DNA from: Tsukamurella conjunctivitidis
GTDB taxonomy: Bacteria > Actinomycetota > Actinomycetes > Mycobacteriales > Mycobacteriaceae
DNA: 40,856 nt
Reading direction: 5' to 3'
NCBI RefSeq assembly: GCF_007858475.1
Contig: NZ_VIGX01000025.1
Location: 1-40,856 of the forward strand
Below are positions 1-6,204 of this stretch, one piece after another. The notes under the pieces are model-generated. The model had not been told where the DNA came from. It made no database searches and saw only the letters and a program-made list of their open reading frames with translations. The translations under genes and the position numbers were made by a program. The first letter of the stretch is position 1. The number at the start of each line of letters is the position of its first letter.

Positions 1-39
1 CGGCGCAACCACACTGCGCACCCGCGGCCGCCCATCCAC
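1..39 (-). CDS. 5' fragment of small hypothetical protein, runs off the window
   Basis: Starting at GTG 39 and reading left, the first 13 codons give MDGRPRVRSVVAP. This is nearly identical to the start of the 83-residue protein encoded rightward from 8915 (MDGRPRVRRVVAP). The two copies face outward from the 8.7-kb block, each downstream of one copy of the inverted repeat. The rest of this copy lies outside the window, so completeness is unknown. Function is not recognised. Confidence 0.5.
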   Translation of the reverse strand, partial: MDGRPRVRSVVAP

Positions 40-125
40 ACCCCGGACTCTAGCGGCTCAGGGCCCCACTCAGGTGGGGCCGAATGAAACCGCCCTACCG
101 GGGCCAGATCAACTTGACATAGCCA
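1..125. repeat. Left arm of a large inverted repeat (core 73-125)
   Basis: Bases 73-125 are the reverse complement of 8836-8888 with one mismatch over 53 bases. The similarity continues with more differences through 1-72, matching the reverse complement of about 8889-8960. The core contains a GATCTGGCCCCGGTAGGGCGG-like block (in reverse here). A related block (TGATCTGG, a 4-base insertion, CCCCGG, AGGGCGG) lies just upstream of an IS3-type transposase start at 40751-40782, so the core may be a relic of an insertion-sequence end. Seen directly; the IS-end reading is inference. Confidence 0.85.
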
Positions 126-154
126 TGCGCTGCCCGCCTGGCGTTCTCGACCGA

Positions 155-400
155 TCACTGACCTCTGCCTCCGTGCGACAGCGTCCGTAGCCGGTTCAGC
201 GCGAGTGCGGCACTACCGACAGCTCCGGCGATCCCAACTATGAGCATCCCGAGGGCGATCTTGCCTATCAGAAACGGGGTGGCTTCGAAGACGAAGACCA
301 GAACCAGCGCCGCTGCGAGGCAGGCCCCCGCCCCAATCAGGCTCTCGTAGAGTTTGGTGCGGGCTACCTGCACAGCTTCCGCCTGATGGTTCGTCCTCAC
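155..400 (-). CDS. Small membrane protein, two predicted TM helices
   Basis: 81 residues from GTG 400, whose GTGA overlaps the stop of the preceding gene (397-900). A short charged N-terminus (residues 1-17) precedes two hydrophobic segments, about 20-40 and 46-69, and an Arg-rich tail, which suggests an inner-membrane hairpin protein. It is the last gene of a four-gene leftward operon (1534 to 155) in which every junction is a 4-base overlap. No family is recognised. The operon lies just inside the left inverted repeat, so this gene marks that end of the element's coding content. Confidence 0.7.
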   Translation of the reverse strand: MRTNHQAEAVQVARTKLYESLIGAGACLAAALVLVFVFEATPFLIGKIALGMLIVGIAGAVGSAALALNRLRTLSHGGRGQ

Positions 401-900
401 GTTGTGACTCCCTCGTTCTCGGTCTGTTCCGCGAACCGCTGCGCAAGGCCGCACCAACCGCTGACGAGACCCTCCGTGGTCTCTATGGTTTCGGTACCTG
501 ACCAACCAGCAGGGCGCGAGGTGAGAAGTCCGGCAAGGAGGAACTTGGCCAGGCCGGCATGCTCGTTTCGTCGCGCTGCGGGTGATGGCGCCTCGGACAG
601 CACGGCGGCCAGATCCGCCTCGGCAAACGCCCCGGCGACGCCACCGCCGCACACGAGGACGGGGTCTATCACGTGGGGTGAACGCGAGAACACGTCGACC
701 AGGACCCCGACCAACACCTTCGTGTCGGCGGTCCCGCGGTCAAGGATCGCGTAAGGCATCCTTAGCCCGTCCAAGCGACGGGCGGTGAGACGGACGACGT
801 CGACGTTCACCTCGCCAGCATCGAACCCTGCAGCATTGAGTGTGGCCACAGTCCGCACCAGCGGCCAGGAAGACGCCTTGTCGTACTGGCTTTTCCGCAT
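397..900 (-). CDS. Hypothetical protein, accessory element operon
   Basis: 167 residues, ATG 900 overlapping the stop of the upstream gene (ATGA). No signal peptide or membrane segment is evident. The sequence is mixed alpha/beta in look, with a hydrophobic stretch near residues 61-72 (KVLVGVLVDVF) and Ala-rich helices in the C-terminal half. Co-translated with two small membrane proteins and a coiled-coil-like protein, which suggests they act together. No homologous family is recognised, and no function is assigned. Confidence 0.7.
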   Translation of the reverse strand: MRKSQYDKASSWPLVRTVATLNAAGFDAGEVNVDVVRLTARRLDGLRMPYAILDRGTADTKVLVGVLVDVFSRSPHVIDPVLVCGGGVAGAFAEADLAAVLSEAPSPAARRNEHAGLAKFLLAGLLTSRPAGWSGTETIETTEGLVSGWCGLAQRFAEQTENEGVTT

Positions 901-1172
901 CAGACGTTGCGCAGTCTGCTCGTGTGGCGCATGGCCGCGTAGACCGCATCCTGCGCGAGAGCGACGGCGCGGTCGACGTCGCCCAGGCCGGCGCTGGCTG
1001 CCTGCACGGTCACCCCTGCAGTCGTGGTGTCTCCGATCTCGTCGACGTCGAGCTCATCTGGATCGAGGCGCGCGAACTCATGCTTGATCTCGCTGAGCCG
1101 ACGTCGGGTTCCCTGCAGGGCATCGAGCAGATCCACGACCTCGTCGTGAAGCTCTGCGGCAGTTTTGCTCAT
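900..1172 (-). CDS. Small helical (coiled-coil-like) hypothetical protein
   Basis: 90 residues, ATG 1172. Residues 5-38 show heptad-like hydrophobic spacing (VVDLLDALQGTRRRL and on), and the rest is acidic then Ala-rich, so the whole protein looks helical and soluble. Both ends overlap neighbours by 4 bases (upstream membrane protein stop at 1169, downstream start at 900). The length and organisation resemble the ESX/WXG100-size helical proteins, but no WxG motif is present, so that family is not claimed. Confidence 0.65.
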   Translation of the reverse strand: MSKTAAELHDEVVDLLDALQGTRRRLSEIKHEFARLDPDELDVDEIGDTTTAGVTVQAASAGLGDVDRAVALAQDAVYAAMRHTSRLRNV

Positions 1173-1534
1173 GGGTCCATCCTCCCTCGAAGGATGAGCA
1201 GGTCGGCAGGGGTGTACGTTCCGCGTGCGAGCCGATCGTTCCGCTCGATGGTGAGCTGGAGCGAGGCCATTGCTGCGTCGAGGCGCGCCAGCTCAGGGTC
1301 CTCCTCGGCGTGATTCGGGCCGGTGTCATTCATCGGAAGTCTGTTGCTCCGGATCTGCTCCGCACGTCGGTACGAGGGCCACAGGGGGCGCGTCGCCGCG
1401 ACCATCGCACCCATGTAGAGCGCGGCGATCAGCAGGTGCGGCCAGAGGTCCGCCGTACCGGTTGCAGATACAACGCAGGCAACGACCGCCCCAGCAATGC
1501 TGAGCACCAGCGTCGGCATGAATGGTCGGATCAT
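1169..1534 (-). CDS. Small membrane protein with helical cytosolic tail
   Basis: 121 residues, ATG 1534. Two hydrophobic segments (about 7-24 and 30-50) are followed by a basic patch and a helical tail (residues 75-115). It is the first gene of the 1534-to-155 operon. Its upstream region (1541-1562) carries the same TAGTCC...CGAAGGGAG motif that precedes many genes of the 3-6 kb operon, with GGGAG acting as the ribosome-binding site. That links this operon to the second one although an IS remnant and a rightward regulator lie between them. Confidence 0.7.
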   Translation of the reverse strand: MIRPFMPTLVLSIAGAVVACVVSATGTADLWPHLLIAALYMGAMVAATRPLWPSYRRAEQIRSNRLPMNDTGPNHAEEDPELARLDAAMASLQLTIERNDRLARGTYTPADLLILRGRMDP

Positions 1535-1607
1535 GCTGTACTCCCTTCGGCTTCCGGACTACTCGACCCTTGGTGCCCAGGCTCGACACAATCGGTACTG
1601 TGCTCTT

Positions 1608-1640
1608 TAGTCTACATCGAGTGTGCGGTATGGTCTACAT
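1608..1640 (+). promoter_or_regulatory. Promoter/operator of the Xre-type regulator
   Basis: Two direct repeats of GTCTACAT lie at 1610-1617 and 1633-1640, 23 bases apart (about two helical turns). Two TANNNT boxes are present: TAGTCT (1608-1613) and TATGGT (1629-1634). The second ends 6 bases before GTG 1641, the geometry of a leaderless actinobacterial transcript. The repeats are placed where an autoregulatory Xre dimer would cover the promoter. Repeats are seen directly; autoregulation is inference. Confidence 0.5.
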
Positions 1641-1862
1641 GTGACGGAGGATCAAGCAGCCCGACTCAAGGAGCTCGGAGAGCGCCTCCGCGCGGCACGC
1701 GAAGGCGTCGATGAGACTCAAAGTCGCGCCGCGGAAAGCGTTGGCCTGCACCGCACCTACATCAGTCGGGTGGAGAACGGCGGCGAGAACATCACGGTGG
1801 GGGCGTTGTACCGTCTCGCGGATCACTACGGCGTACCAGCGAGCCGGATTCTGCCCGACTGA
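1641..1862 (+). CDS. Xre-family helix-turn-helix regulator
   Basis: 73 residues from GTG 1641; an in-frame GTG at 1623 would add six residues but leaves the TATGGT promoter box inside the gene, so 1641 is preferred. Residues 8-70 form a lambda-repressor-like HTH: RLRAAREG, then TQSRAAESVGLHRTYISRVENG as helices 2-3, then the PASRIL end typical of short Xre proteins. It probably binds DNA as a dimer and controls the element. It is the only rightward gene in the first 6.2 kb and stands divergent from the 1534-to-155 operon. Confidence 0.85.
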   Translation: MTEDQAARLKELGERLRAAREGVDETQSRAAESVGLHRTYISRVENGGENITVGALYRLADHYGVPASRILPD

Positions 1863-1923
1863 GGCCCCTTCCAGGGGGTTGCGACGTTTGCCCCCGCAGC
1901 CCCTGGAAATCTGGGGCCCGCGG

Positions 1924-2238
1924 TCAGTCGAACGAGATCACGTCGATCGGGGCCACCAGCTCCCAGTCCGGGATGCCCTTGCTCGGCGCCCAGCACGCCA
2001 GCTTCCGGTGCGGCTCCGCGATCCATCCACCTCGGGCGTTGAGGTCACGCAAGCAGTCAGCCTCGGAAACGTACTTGCCACAGACGAAGACCAGCCCCGA
2101 AGCAGGGCATGACTGCGTCGGTGTGGGTCCGGCGTTGGCGGCGCCAGCGGGTCCGATGGCGCTGATGCCAACGGCGGCAGCCGCCGCGGCGAGGAGAATC
2201 GTTGCGCGGGCATGCCCACGCGAGATCTGAGTGTTCAT
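1924..2238 (-). CDS. Small secreted Cys-containing protein
   Basis: 104 residues from ATG 2238, with GAAGGA 8-13 bases upstream. A basic N-terminus and an Ala-rich hydrophobic core (residues 13-30) end in AGAANA/GPT, a likely signal-peptidase site near residue 36. The mature part has four cysteines (44, 53, 62, 82), consistent with two disulfides outside the membrane. No known domain is recognised. Its 5' leader is a near duplicate of that of the next gene upstream (2399-2725), so the two are probably controlled together although they do not share an operon. Confidence 0.7.
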   Translation of the reverse strand: MNTQISRGHARATILLAAAAAAVGISAIGPAGAANAGPTPTQSCPASGLVFVCGKYVSEADCLRDLNARGGWIAEPHRKLACWAPSKGIPDWELVAPIDVISFD

Positions 2239-2335
2239 ATGCGCTGTCCTTCTTCTTGGTGGGCGGTCACTACTCCGCCCACGCCTACTGGTCGCGGACC
2301 TCACGGTCCACACCTTCGATGCTAGCCGTTTTCGC
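2239..2335 (-). promoter_or_regulatory. Duplicated promoter/leader module, copy 1
   Basis: Minus strand. This stretch shares with 2726-2815 a GCTAGCATCGAAGGTG block (containing a TAGCAT -10-like box), a palindrome GGCGG-AGTAGTGA-CCGCC, and the RBS segment AAGGACAGCGCA just before ATG. The spacing between the blocks is conserved while the intervening bases vary. That argues for a functional leader (operator or RNA hairpin) rather than a recent duplication. Confidence 0.6.
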
Positions 2336-2398
2336 AGCTCGGGAGAGGTGCTGACGAGTCGCGGATAGGGCGACCCTGCCACTGGGACTGAAGTATCC

Positions 2399-2725
2399 TC
2401 ACCGCCCCATTCCATTCTGCCGGGAAGCCTGCTCACGGCTGCTGCTGTACGGGCGTCCCCCCATCGGCAGGCGCGCCCCTGCTTCAACCGCACCAGACTT
2501 CGCGCGGTGAGTCTTGTTGGGCAGCTTCCCGAAAGCTCTTGCGACAACAGATGGTCGGTTGACGCTGGCTACGGTGCGAAGATACTTGACCGCCCTCTTG
2601 GGATCCGAGGCGGAAAGTGCCGCCGCTACGTCTACGTCGTAATGCGAGACGTTGTCCGCGATCTTCGGGTTCCCCAGTTCCGCTGCTATCGGGTCGCCCT
2701 GTTGCTCTGGTTTCTGTCCACTCAT
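2399..2725 (-). CDS. Hypothetical basic protein, accessory element
   Basis: 108 residues from ATG 2725, preceded by AAAGGAC. The first half is mixed (a SHYDVDVAAALSASDP stretch near 27-42), while the last 40 residues are Gly/Arg/Ser-rich and look disordered. It shares its 5' leader with the secreted-protein gene at 1924-2238. No family is recognised. Its position right after an IS481 scrap leaves open that the gene is an old cargo gene. Confidence 0.6.
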   Translation of the reverse strand: MSGQKPEQQGDPIAAELGNPKIADNVSHYDVDVAAALSASDPKRAVKYLRTVASVNRPSVVARAFGKLPNKTHRAKSGAVEAGARLPMGGRPYSSSREQASRQNGMGR

Positions 2726-2815
2726 TGCGCTGTCCTTTCGGTAGGGCGGTCACTACTCCGCCATGACGACCGATCGCCAGAGCTCTCGGCCTGCACCTTC
2801 GATGCTAGCTGTGCT
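2726..2815 (-). promoter_or_regulatory. Duplicated promoter/leader module, copy 2
   Basis: Second copy of the leader described at 2239-2335: the same GCTAGCATCGAAGGTG block, GGCGGAGTAGTGACCGCC palindrome and AAGGACAGCGCA RBS region, ending directly before ATG 2725 on the minus strand. Confidence 0.6.
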
Positions 2816-2842
2816 GCCTCGTGAGGTTGGTGACACGGCCGA

Positions 2843-3012
2843 TCACGCGGTGAGGTCGTCGAACGAAAGCTGCTGAGGGCATGCTGGCAGGTCCGGAACC
2901 ACGATCCCGCTCGCCGTGAGGCGGTAGTCCTTCCACGGCACGCGGCTCACGGGCGGCCGGTGACCGAGGTCGGCGTGCGGCCGGTCGTGGTTGTAGAAGT
3001 TCAGGAACGTGG
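2843..3012 (-). pseudogene. IS481-family transposase, C-terminal remnant
   Basis: Minus-strand reading with no start codon gives FLNFYNHDRPHADLGHRPPV and on to a stop at 2843-2845. The YNxxRPHxxLGxRPP pattern is the C-terminal end of the DDE domain in IS481/IS3-type transposases. Only about 55 codons remain. The breakpoint near 3012 falls in the 3' end of the neighbouring small gene (3001-3198), whose last residues look replaced. An old insertion followed by deletion is the simplest reading. Confidence 0.75.
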
Positions 3013-3198
3013 GTGTCCGCCGAGCGCTTCGACGACGGCCCCGTGCGCCGCGGCGTAGCGCTGAGCCTCGTCGGCCTCAGCGTCGGTGAACGTACGGACG
3101 TCGGCCGGACGGCCCGGGACCCGCACGATCATGGTCAGATCCGCGAGCTTCGCGGCACTTCGTGGACGCCGGCGCTCGGCGCGTTCGTCGTCAGCCAT
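3001..3198 (-). CDS. Small hypothetical protein, paralogue of 5989-6180
   Basis: 65 residues, ATG 3198. It aligns end to end with the 63-residue product of 5989-6180 (both begin MADDE, both contain AERRRPR, AAKLADLT, IVRVPGRPADVR and FTDAE). The C-terminus diverges after AAHGAVVEALGG because an IS481 scrap joins here. The core looks like a short beta-rich domain with a basic N-terminal linker. Function is unknown. Keeping two copies at opposite ends of one operon is unusual. Confidence 0.7.
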   Translation of the reverse strand: MADDERAERRRPRSAAKLADLTMIVRVPGRPADVRTFTDAEADEAQRYAAAHGAVVEALGGHPRS

Positions 3199-3225
3199 CG
3201 CTACCTCCTCGTTCGGTTTCCTGGA

Positions 3226-3396
3226 CTATGCCAATGTCGCGAACACGCCACCTGTGGCCGTGATCGCCGAGCCTGCCCACACGGCCAGCGCCTTGATGCT
3301 CGTGACCCGCCCCGCCCCAACACGCGCAACGGTGATCACCTGGACCGCAATGAACACAGCGATGATGACCAGGGCGGAACCTTGCGATGCGCTCAT
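3226..3396 (-). CDS. Small membrane protein (56 residues)
   Basis: A short gene from ATG 3396 with GGAGAGG as its RBS; its TAG stop is part of the next TAGTCC motif. Two hydrophobic stretches, residues 8-24 (ALVIIAVFIAVQVITVA) and 36-55 (KALAVWAGSAITATGGVFAT), are separated by a small basic loop. That indicates a two-helix membrane hairpin, holin-like in size only. It fits exactly between its neighbours in the leftward operon. Confidence 0.7.
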   Translation of the reverse strand: MSASQGSALVIIAVFIAVQVITVARVGAGRVTSIKALAVWAGSAITATGGVFATLA

Positions 3397-3423
3397 CCGC
3401 TCACCTCTCCTTCGATTGATGGA

Positions 3424-3663
3424 CTACTGGGCTGCCTGGTTGCGCCTAGGCACTTTTGCCCCTGTCGATGCGGCCGTGTGATTTCGGACCGTCCCGTCAC
3501 CGACGAGCGCGATCCCCCTTCCGCAGACGGGACAGGTCCCCCGAGGGTGCGCGTACCCGAGGTACCTGCGGTCAAGACACTCCGCCTCAGCGCGCATTCG
3601 GCTGCCCGCGCACTTCTCGTACTGGCCCATCTTCGCCCTCGACTCCGCGCTCACCTCTCTCAT
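3424..3663 (-). CDS. Actinophage-type zinc-ribbon protein
   Basis: 79 residues from ATG 3663, overlapping the upstream gene by 4 bases (ATGA). C18, C29, then CPVC (44-47) and H62 could bind zinc. The TCPVCGRGI...RNH arrangement is familiar from short zinc-finger proteins in the early regions of actinobacteriophages. Probably a nucleic-acid-binding or regulatory protein. The stop TAG is the first part of the shared TAGTCC intercistronic motif. Confidence 0.7.
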   Translation of the reverse strand: MREVSAESRAKMGQYEKCAGSRMRAEAECLDRRYLGYAHPRGTCPVCGRGIALVGDGTVRNHTAASTGAKVPRRNQAAQ

Positions 3664-4064
3664 GAGGCCAGCTCCCGGGTGATGGCGGCGCGGATCGCGT
3701 CTGCGAGCTCACGGAGGTCGATCGGGCCTTGATAGCCGACGAAGTACGGGTCGGGGTCCTCTTCGATGTACTCGCCGGCGTCATCGGTACGCCGAACGGC
3801 CGAGTTGTAGCACCACTCCTTGGTGACCAAGACCTCGCGCATGGTCTCTGCGAGCAGGTCGGATTCCATGCGTTCGGCTCGCTCGTTCAGAGCCTCCGCG
3901 GTCGCAGTCGCCTGATGGTCGATGAACTGGTCGATGCCGTCGCCCTTGCGCCGGATCTTTCGGACCCAGCCGCATCGGCACGCAACCGTACCGTTGCCGT
4001 AGGTCTGCTTGCGCTGGTGCTGCTGCGCGACGAGCCGGAGCGCCGCGTGTGGATACTCGGTCAT
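3660..4064 (-). CDS. Hypothetical protein with N-terminal zinc-finger-like motif
   Basis: 134 residues from ATG 4064, with GAGGAGG as RBS. Residues 29-50 contain CRCGWV...DQFIDHQ, a CxCGW...H pattern common in short actinophage proteins. The C-terminal part is acidic (EYIEEDPDPYF) and then helical (residues 114-134). It overlaps the next gene by 4 bases. It is likely a phage-derived DNA-binding or regulatory protein of unknown target. Confidence 0.65.
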   Translation of the reverse strand: MTEYPHAALRLVAQQHQRKQTYGNGTVACRCGWVRKIRRKGDGIDQFIDHQATATAEALNERAERMESDLLAETMREVLVTKEWCYNSAVRRTDDAGEYIEEDPDPYFVGYQGPIDLRELADAIRAAITRELAS

Positions 4065-4106
4065 GGCGTTCCTCCTCGTCGGGCCGGTTCGGTTTCAGTT
4101 CGGTTT

Positions 4107-4463
4107 TCAGACGTCTTCCGGGTGCAGCTTCATCAGCTCGGCTCGACGGGTGCCGAGCATGTGCTCGATCACGATTCCGTCGAACCAATGCTCATCACGC
4201 CCGTCGTCGAGCTCGTAGAGCTTCGGACGCACGACCCGGACGTACGCGTCGTCTGGATAGTCGGCCGCGGCCGCGAGCGCCGCGCGGAGATTTCCCAGCA
4301 TGAACCCGTCGCCGTCCGAGTCGACCGGCTCTATCGCTTCGATGATGCGAGAGGCGACGCCGCGTTCGATCACCTCGAAGGCGCCGTTGTCCGCCCACTT
4401 CCACGACTCGTTGTCGACGGGCGCTCTCGCGCTGTCCGGCCAGAACGGCTCAGCCTCAGACAT
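4107..4463 (-). CDS. Hypothetical protein, leftward accessory operon
   Basis: 118 residues from ATG 4463, RBS GGGAG within the shared motif copy at 4474-4495. The sequence is acidic and globular, with an Ala-rich helix (LRAALAAAADYP) and a Trp-rich N-terminal segment (FWPDS, SWKWADN). No domain is recognised. Codon use matches the operon, so it is a real gene. Confidence 0.6.
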   Translation of the reverse strand: MSEAEPFWPDSARAPVDNESWKWADNGAFEVIERGVASRIIEAIEPVDSDGDGFMLGNLRAALAAAADYPDDAYVRVVRPKLYELDDGRDEHWFDGIVIEHMLGTRRAELMKLHPEDV

Positions 4464-4497
4464 TTTCTGCCATCTCCCTTCGGTTCTCAGACGTAGA

Positions 4498-4839
4498 TCA
4501 GTTCGGTCCGCCGTCGGTCGGCGGATGGTCCGCGACGTACGCGCTCGCGGAGAGTAGCGCCTGCGCGATCCGCCGAGCAGTGGCACGGGTGATGTGGCAC
4601 TCGTCCGGGTAGTGGTCGAATCGGCGCCCAGCAGCGAAGGCGACCGTGCCGTCTTCTGTGATGATCGACAGCTCCTCAGACTCGTACCAGACTGCGCGCT
4701 TCCACTCCCCGTGATCTTCGATCCTCAGCGGCTGGGACATGAGGTAGGAGGTCGACGCCTGGGCAGCCAGCCGCTCGAGGTCGCGATGCAGTGCCCGCAG
4801 CGCGTCGTCTGCACTCGGCAGCCGTTCCACGTTCGTCAC
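4498..4839 (-). CDS. Hypothetical protein, leftward accessory operon
   Basis: 113 residues from GTG 4839, chosen because it follows the motif copy at 4843-4870 that supplies the RBS (AGGAGG). Helical N-terminal part (residues 8-30), then a beta-rich middle (ERAVWYESEELSIITEDGTVAF-like region, residues 50-70) and a helical C-terminus. It resembles a small single-domain phage protein; no family is recognised. Confidence 0.6.
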   Translation of the reverse strand: MTNVERLPSADDALRALHRDLERLAAQASTSYLMSQPLRIEDHGEWKRAVWYESEELSIITEDGTVAFAAGRRFDHYPDECHITRATARRIAQALLSASAYVADHPPTDGGPN

Positions 4840-4858
4840 AGCGCTCCTCCTCTGTTCG

Positions 4859-5107
4859 CTATCCGGACGTTTCTTTGGTGCCGTCGGTGAGCAGGTCGTG
4901 CGCTGCGAGCATGGTGCGGAGTCGTTCAACCTCCTGCGCCAGCTCAAGGTGTAGCGCGTTTCCGCCGCCCCATTGGTACGCATATCGTGCTCGCACAACC
5001 ACGTCGAGATCGTCTGCTCGGCCTTCATCGATTGCGCGGTTGACTAGGTCGCGAAGCTCCCTGTTGGGGATGTGTCCCTCGAAGGTCTGTGAATTGCGCT
5101 GCTGCAT
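4859..5107 (-). CDS. Hypothetical protein, leftward accessory operon
   Basis: 82 residues from ATG 5107. Residues 14-30 (IPNRELRDLVNRAIDEGR) and 52-72 (LELAQEVERLRTMLAAHDLL) are predicted helices; the latter is leucine-rich and may be a coiled coil. Its stop TAG begins in the TAGC/TCCGGACG variant of the shared motif. No function can be assigned. Confidence 0.6.
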   Translation of the reverse strand: MQQRNSQTFEGHIPNRELRDLVNRAIDEGRADDLDVVVRARYAYQWGGGNALHLELAQEVERLRTMLAAHDLLTDGTKETSG

Positions 5108-5151
5108 GGTGTTCCGATCTTCGATTTGTGGATGGTTGGGAGCGGATTCCA

Positions 5152-5405
5152 TCACTGGAGATCGCCGGTGGTCGCCCGCTCGAATACGGCCACGGTGCCC
5201 AGGACACCTGCCGCCAGCCAGTGCTGGTCGGCTTTGAACCGGTCGAGCCGGATCCGCACGCGCTTCCCACCCGCGAGGTATCCGCACACACCGCGTGGGT
5301 CTCGTCGAGCTCGAGGACCCGCACCTTCCGGCCGGCCATCCGCCTGTCGTTGTCGGCCCACACCTGCCCGGGCTCGACACCGTGGGGGTTGTTGTTGGAT
5401 GCCAT
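5152..5405 (-). pseudogene. Frameshifted actinophage conserved small protein
   Basis: The start at ATG 5405 reads VEPGQVWADNDRRMAGRKVR, typical of a widespread actinophage family whose members continue to TSRVG, then RIRLDRF, then PTSTGYR. Here TSRVG (frame 1), KRVRIRLDRFK (frame 2) and KPTSTGWRQVS (frame 1) sit in alternating frames. This points to one base lost near the GTGGGAAG run and one gained near TTCAAAG. Frame 2 then runs to a stop at 5152. Either the gene is decaying or the assembly has indels. Confidence 0.65.
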
Positions 5406-5447
5406 CGTCGTCCTCGTGTTCTTTCTCGCGGCGCTTCGGTTTCTGGA

Positions 5448-5756
5448 CTAGAGGCTGGCGCCGTTCCGCCGGCGCCGAAAGGTCACGGTCAAGAAGACCC
5501 CGACCGCAACGACCGCGTGGGCGCCGTAGAAGGCCACGGCTGCGATGGGGGTAAGGGGCGTGGGTTGTACCCACACGGCGAACCCAACCCCGAAGACCGT
5601 CATGGCCGGGTAGAAAGCCGCCGCGCTCACCATCTGGCCATGGCGCTCCTCGGGTGGGCGGATACTCCGCTGCGTCACGAAGAATGCGAACCAGAAGTCA
5701 GCAAGCAACACGACGACCGTGATTAGTGTTCCGATCAACGTCACGGGGTTCTCCAT
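5448..5756 (-). CDS. Small membrane protein, three predicted TM helices
   Basis: 102 residues from ATG 5756. Hydrophobic segments at about 5-27, 45-66 and 72-94, and a basic C-terminus (RRRRN), indicate an integral membrane protein with an N-out or N-in topology that cannot be settled here. The stop TAG forms part of the TAGTCC motif copy at 5433-5450. No family is recognised. Several operon members are tiny membrane proteins. Confidence 0.65.
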   Translation of the reverse strand: MENPVTLIGTLITVVVLLADFWFAFFVTQRSIRPPEERHGQMVSAAAFYPAMTVFGVGFAVWVQPTPLTPIAAVAFYGAHAVVAVGVFLTVTFRRRRNGASL

Positions 5757-5778
5757 GGCTATTCCTTCGATTCGTGGA

Positions 5779-5973
5779 CTAGGCCGGGGGATGATCTCGG
5801 TACTCGGCCACCGTCTCGCCCAGCAGCTTCGTCATGTCCGGCATCTTCGGCTCCCAGCGTCGGGACGGCGGCGTCTGAATCCGCGCCACTCGCCCCTCTC
5901 GACGCGGCTCCGCAGCCGTCGAATCGTGGTGCTCGCAGCAGCCGCCGTAGGTGGTGTCGTGCTCGTCGCTCAT
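5779..5973 (-). CDS. Small hypothetical Cys/His-bearing protein
   Basis: 64 residues from ATG 5973. The N-terminus has CCEHHD (residues 12-17), possibly metal binding, followed by a basic linker and a short helical segment (MTKLLGETVAEYRDH). Too short for confident family assignment. Its stop overlaps the TAGTCC motif copy at 5762-5781, and its RBS GGAG lies in the copy at 5979-5998. Confidence 0.55.
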   Translation of the reverse strand: MSDEHDTTYGGCCEHHDSTAAEPRREGRVARIQTPPSRRWEPKMPDMTKLLGETVAEYRDHPPA

Positions 5974-5988
5974 CGTGGTCTCCTTCGG

Positions 5989-6180
5989 TTACTGAACAGT
6001 GCCGAGCGGTTCGACGGTGGCCCCGTGCTCCGCGGCGTAGCGCTCGGCGTCGGGGCCCTCAGCGTCGGTGAATACACGGACGTCGGCCGGACGGCCGGGG
6101 ACCCGCACGATCAAGGTCAGATCCGCGAGCTTTGCAGCGCCCCGTGGACGCCGGCGCTCGGCCTGTTCGTCGTCAGCCAT
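5989..6180 (-). CDS. Small hypothetical protein, first gene of leftward operon
   Basis: 63 residues from ATG 6180, RBS GGAG in the motif copy at 6183-6203. It is the intact paralogue of 3001-3198, with the same MADDE start and the VRVPGRPADVR core. As the promoter-proximal gene it would be the most strongly expressed member of the operon driven from the 6205-6262 switch region. It may be a DNA-associated protein given the basic RRRPR segment, but no known domain is seen. Confidence 0.7.
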   Translation of the reverse strand: MADDEQAERRRPRGAAKLADLTLIVRVPGRPADVRVFTDAEGPDAERYAAEHGATVEPLGTVQ

Positions 6181-6204
6181 CGTCTCTCCTTCGGTATGCC
6201 TCCA

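Larger units (their letters stand above)
1541..6203 (-). repeat. Dispersed intercistronic start-associated motif, about 11 copies
   Basis: Read on the minus strand, a recurring block joins a stop codon to the next gene's RBS: TAGTCC, 3-5 variable bases, then AA(A/T/C)CGAAGGAG, then 5-12 bases to the start codon. Copies on the plus strand lie near 1541-1562, 3204-3228, 3405-3426, 4099-4115, 4474-4495, 4843-4870, 5112-5138, 5433-5450, 5762-5781, 5979-5998 and 6183-6203. In five of them the TAG of TAGTCC is itself the stop of the upstream gene. It resembles in concept the start-associated sequences of cluster K mycobacteriophages, but the sequence is different. Confidence 0.75.
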
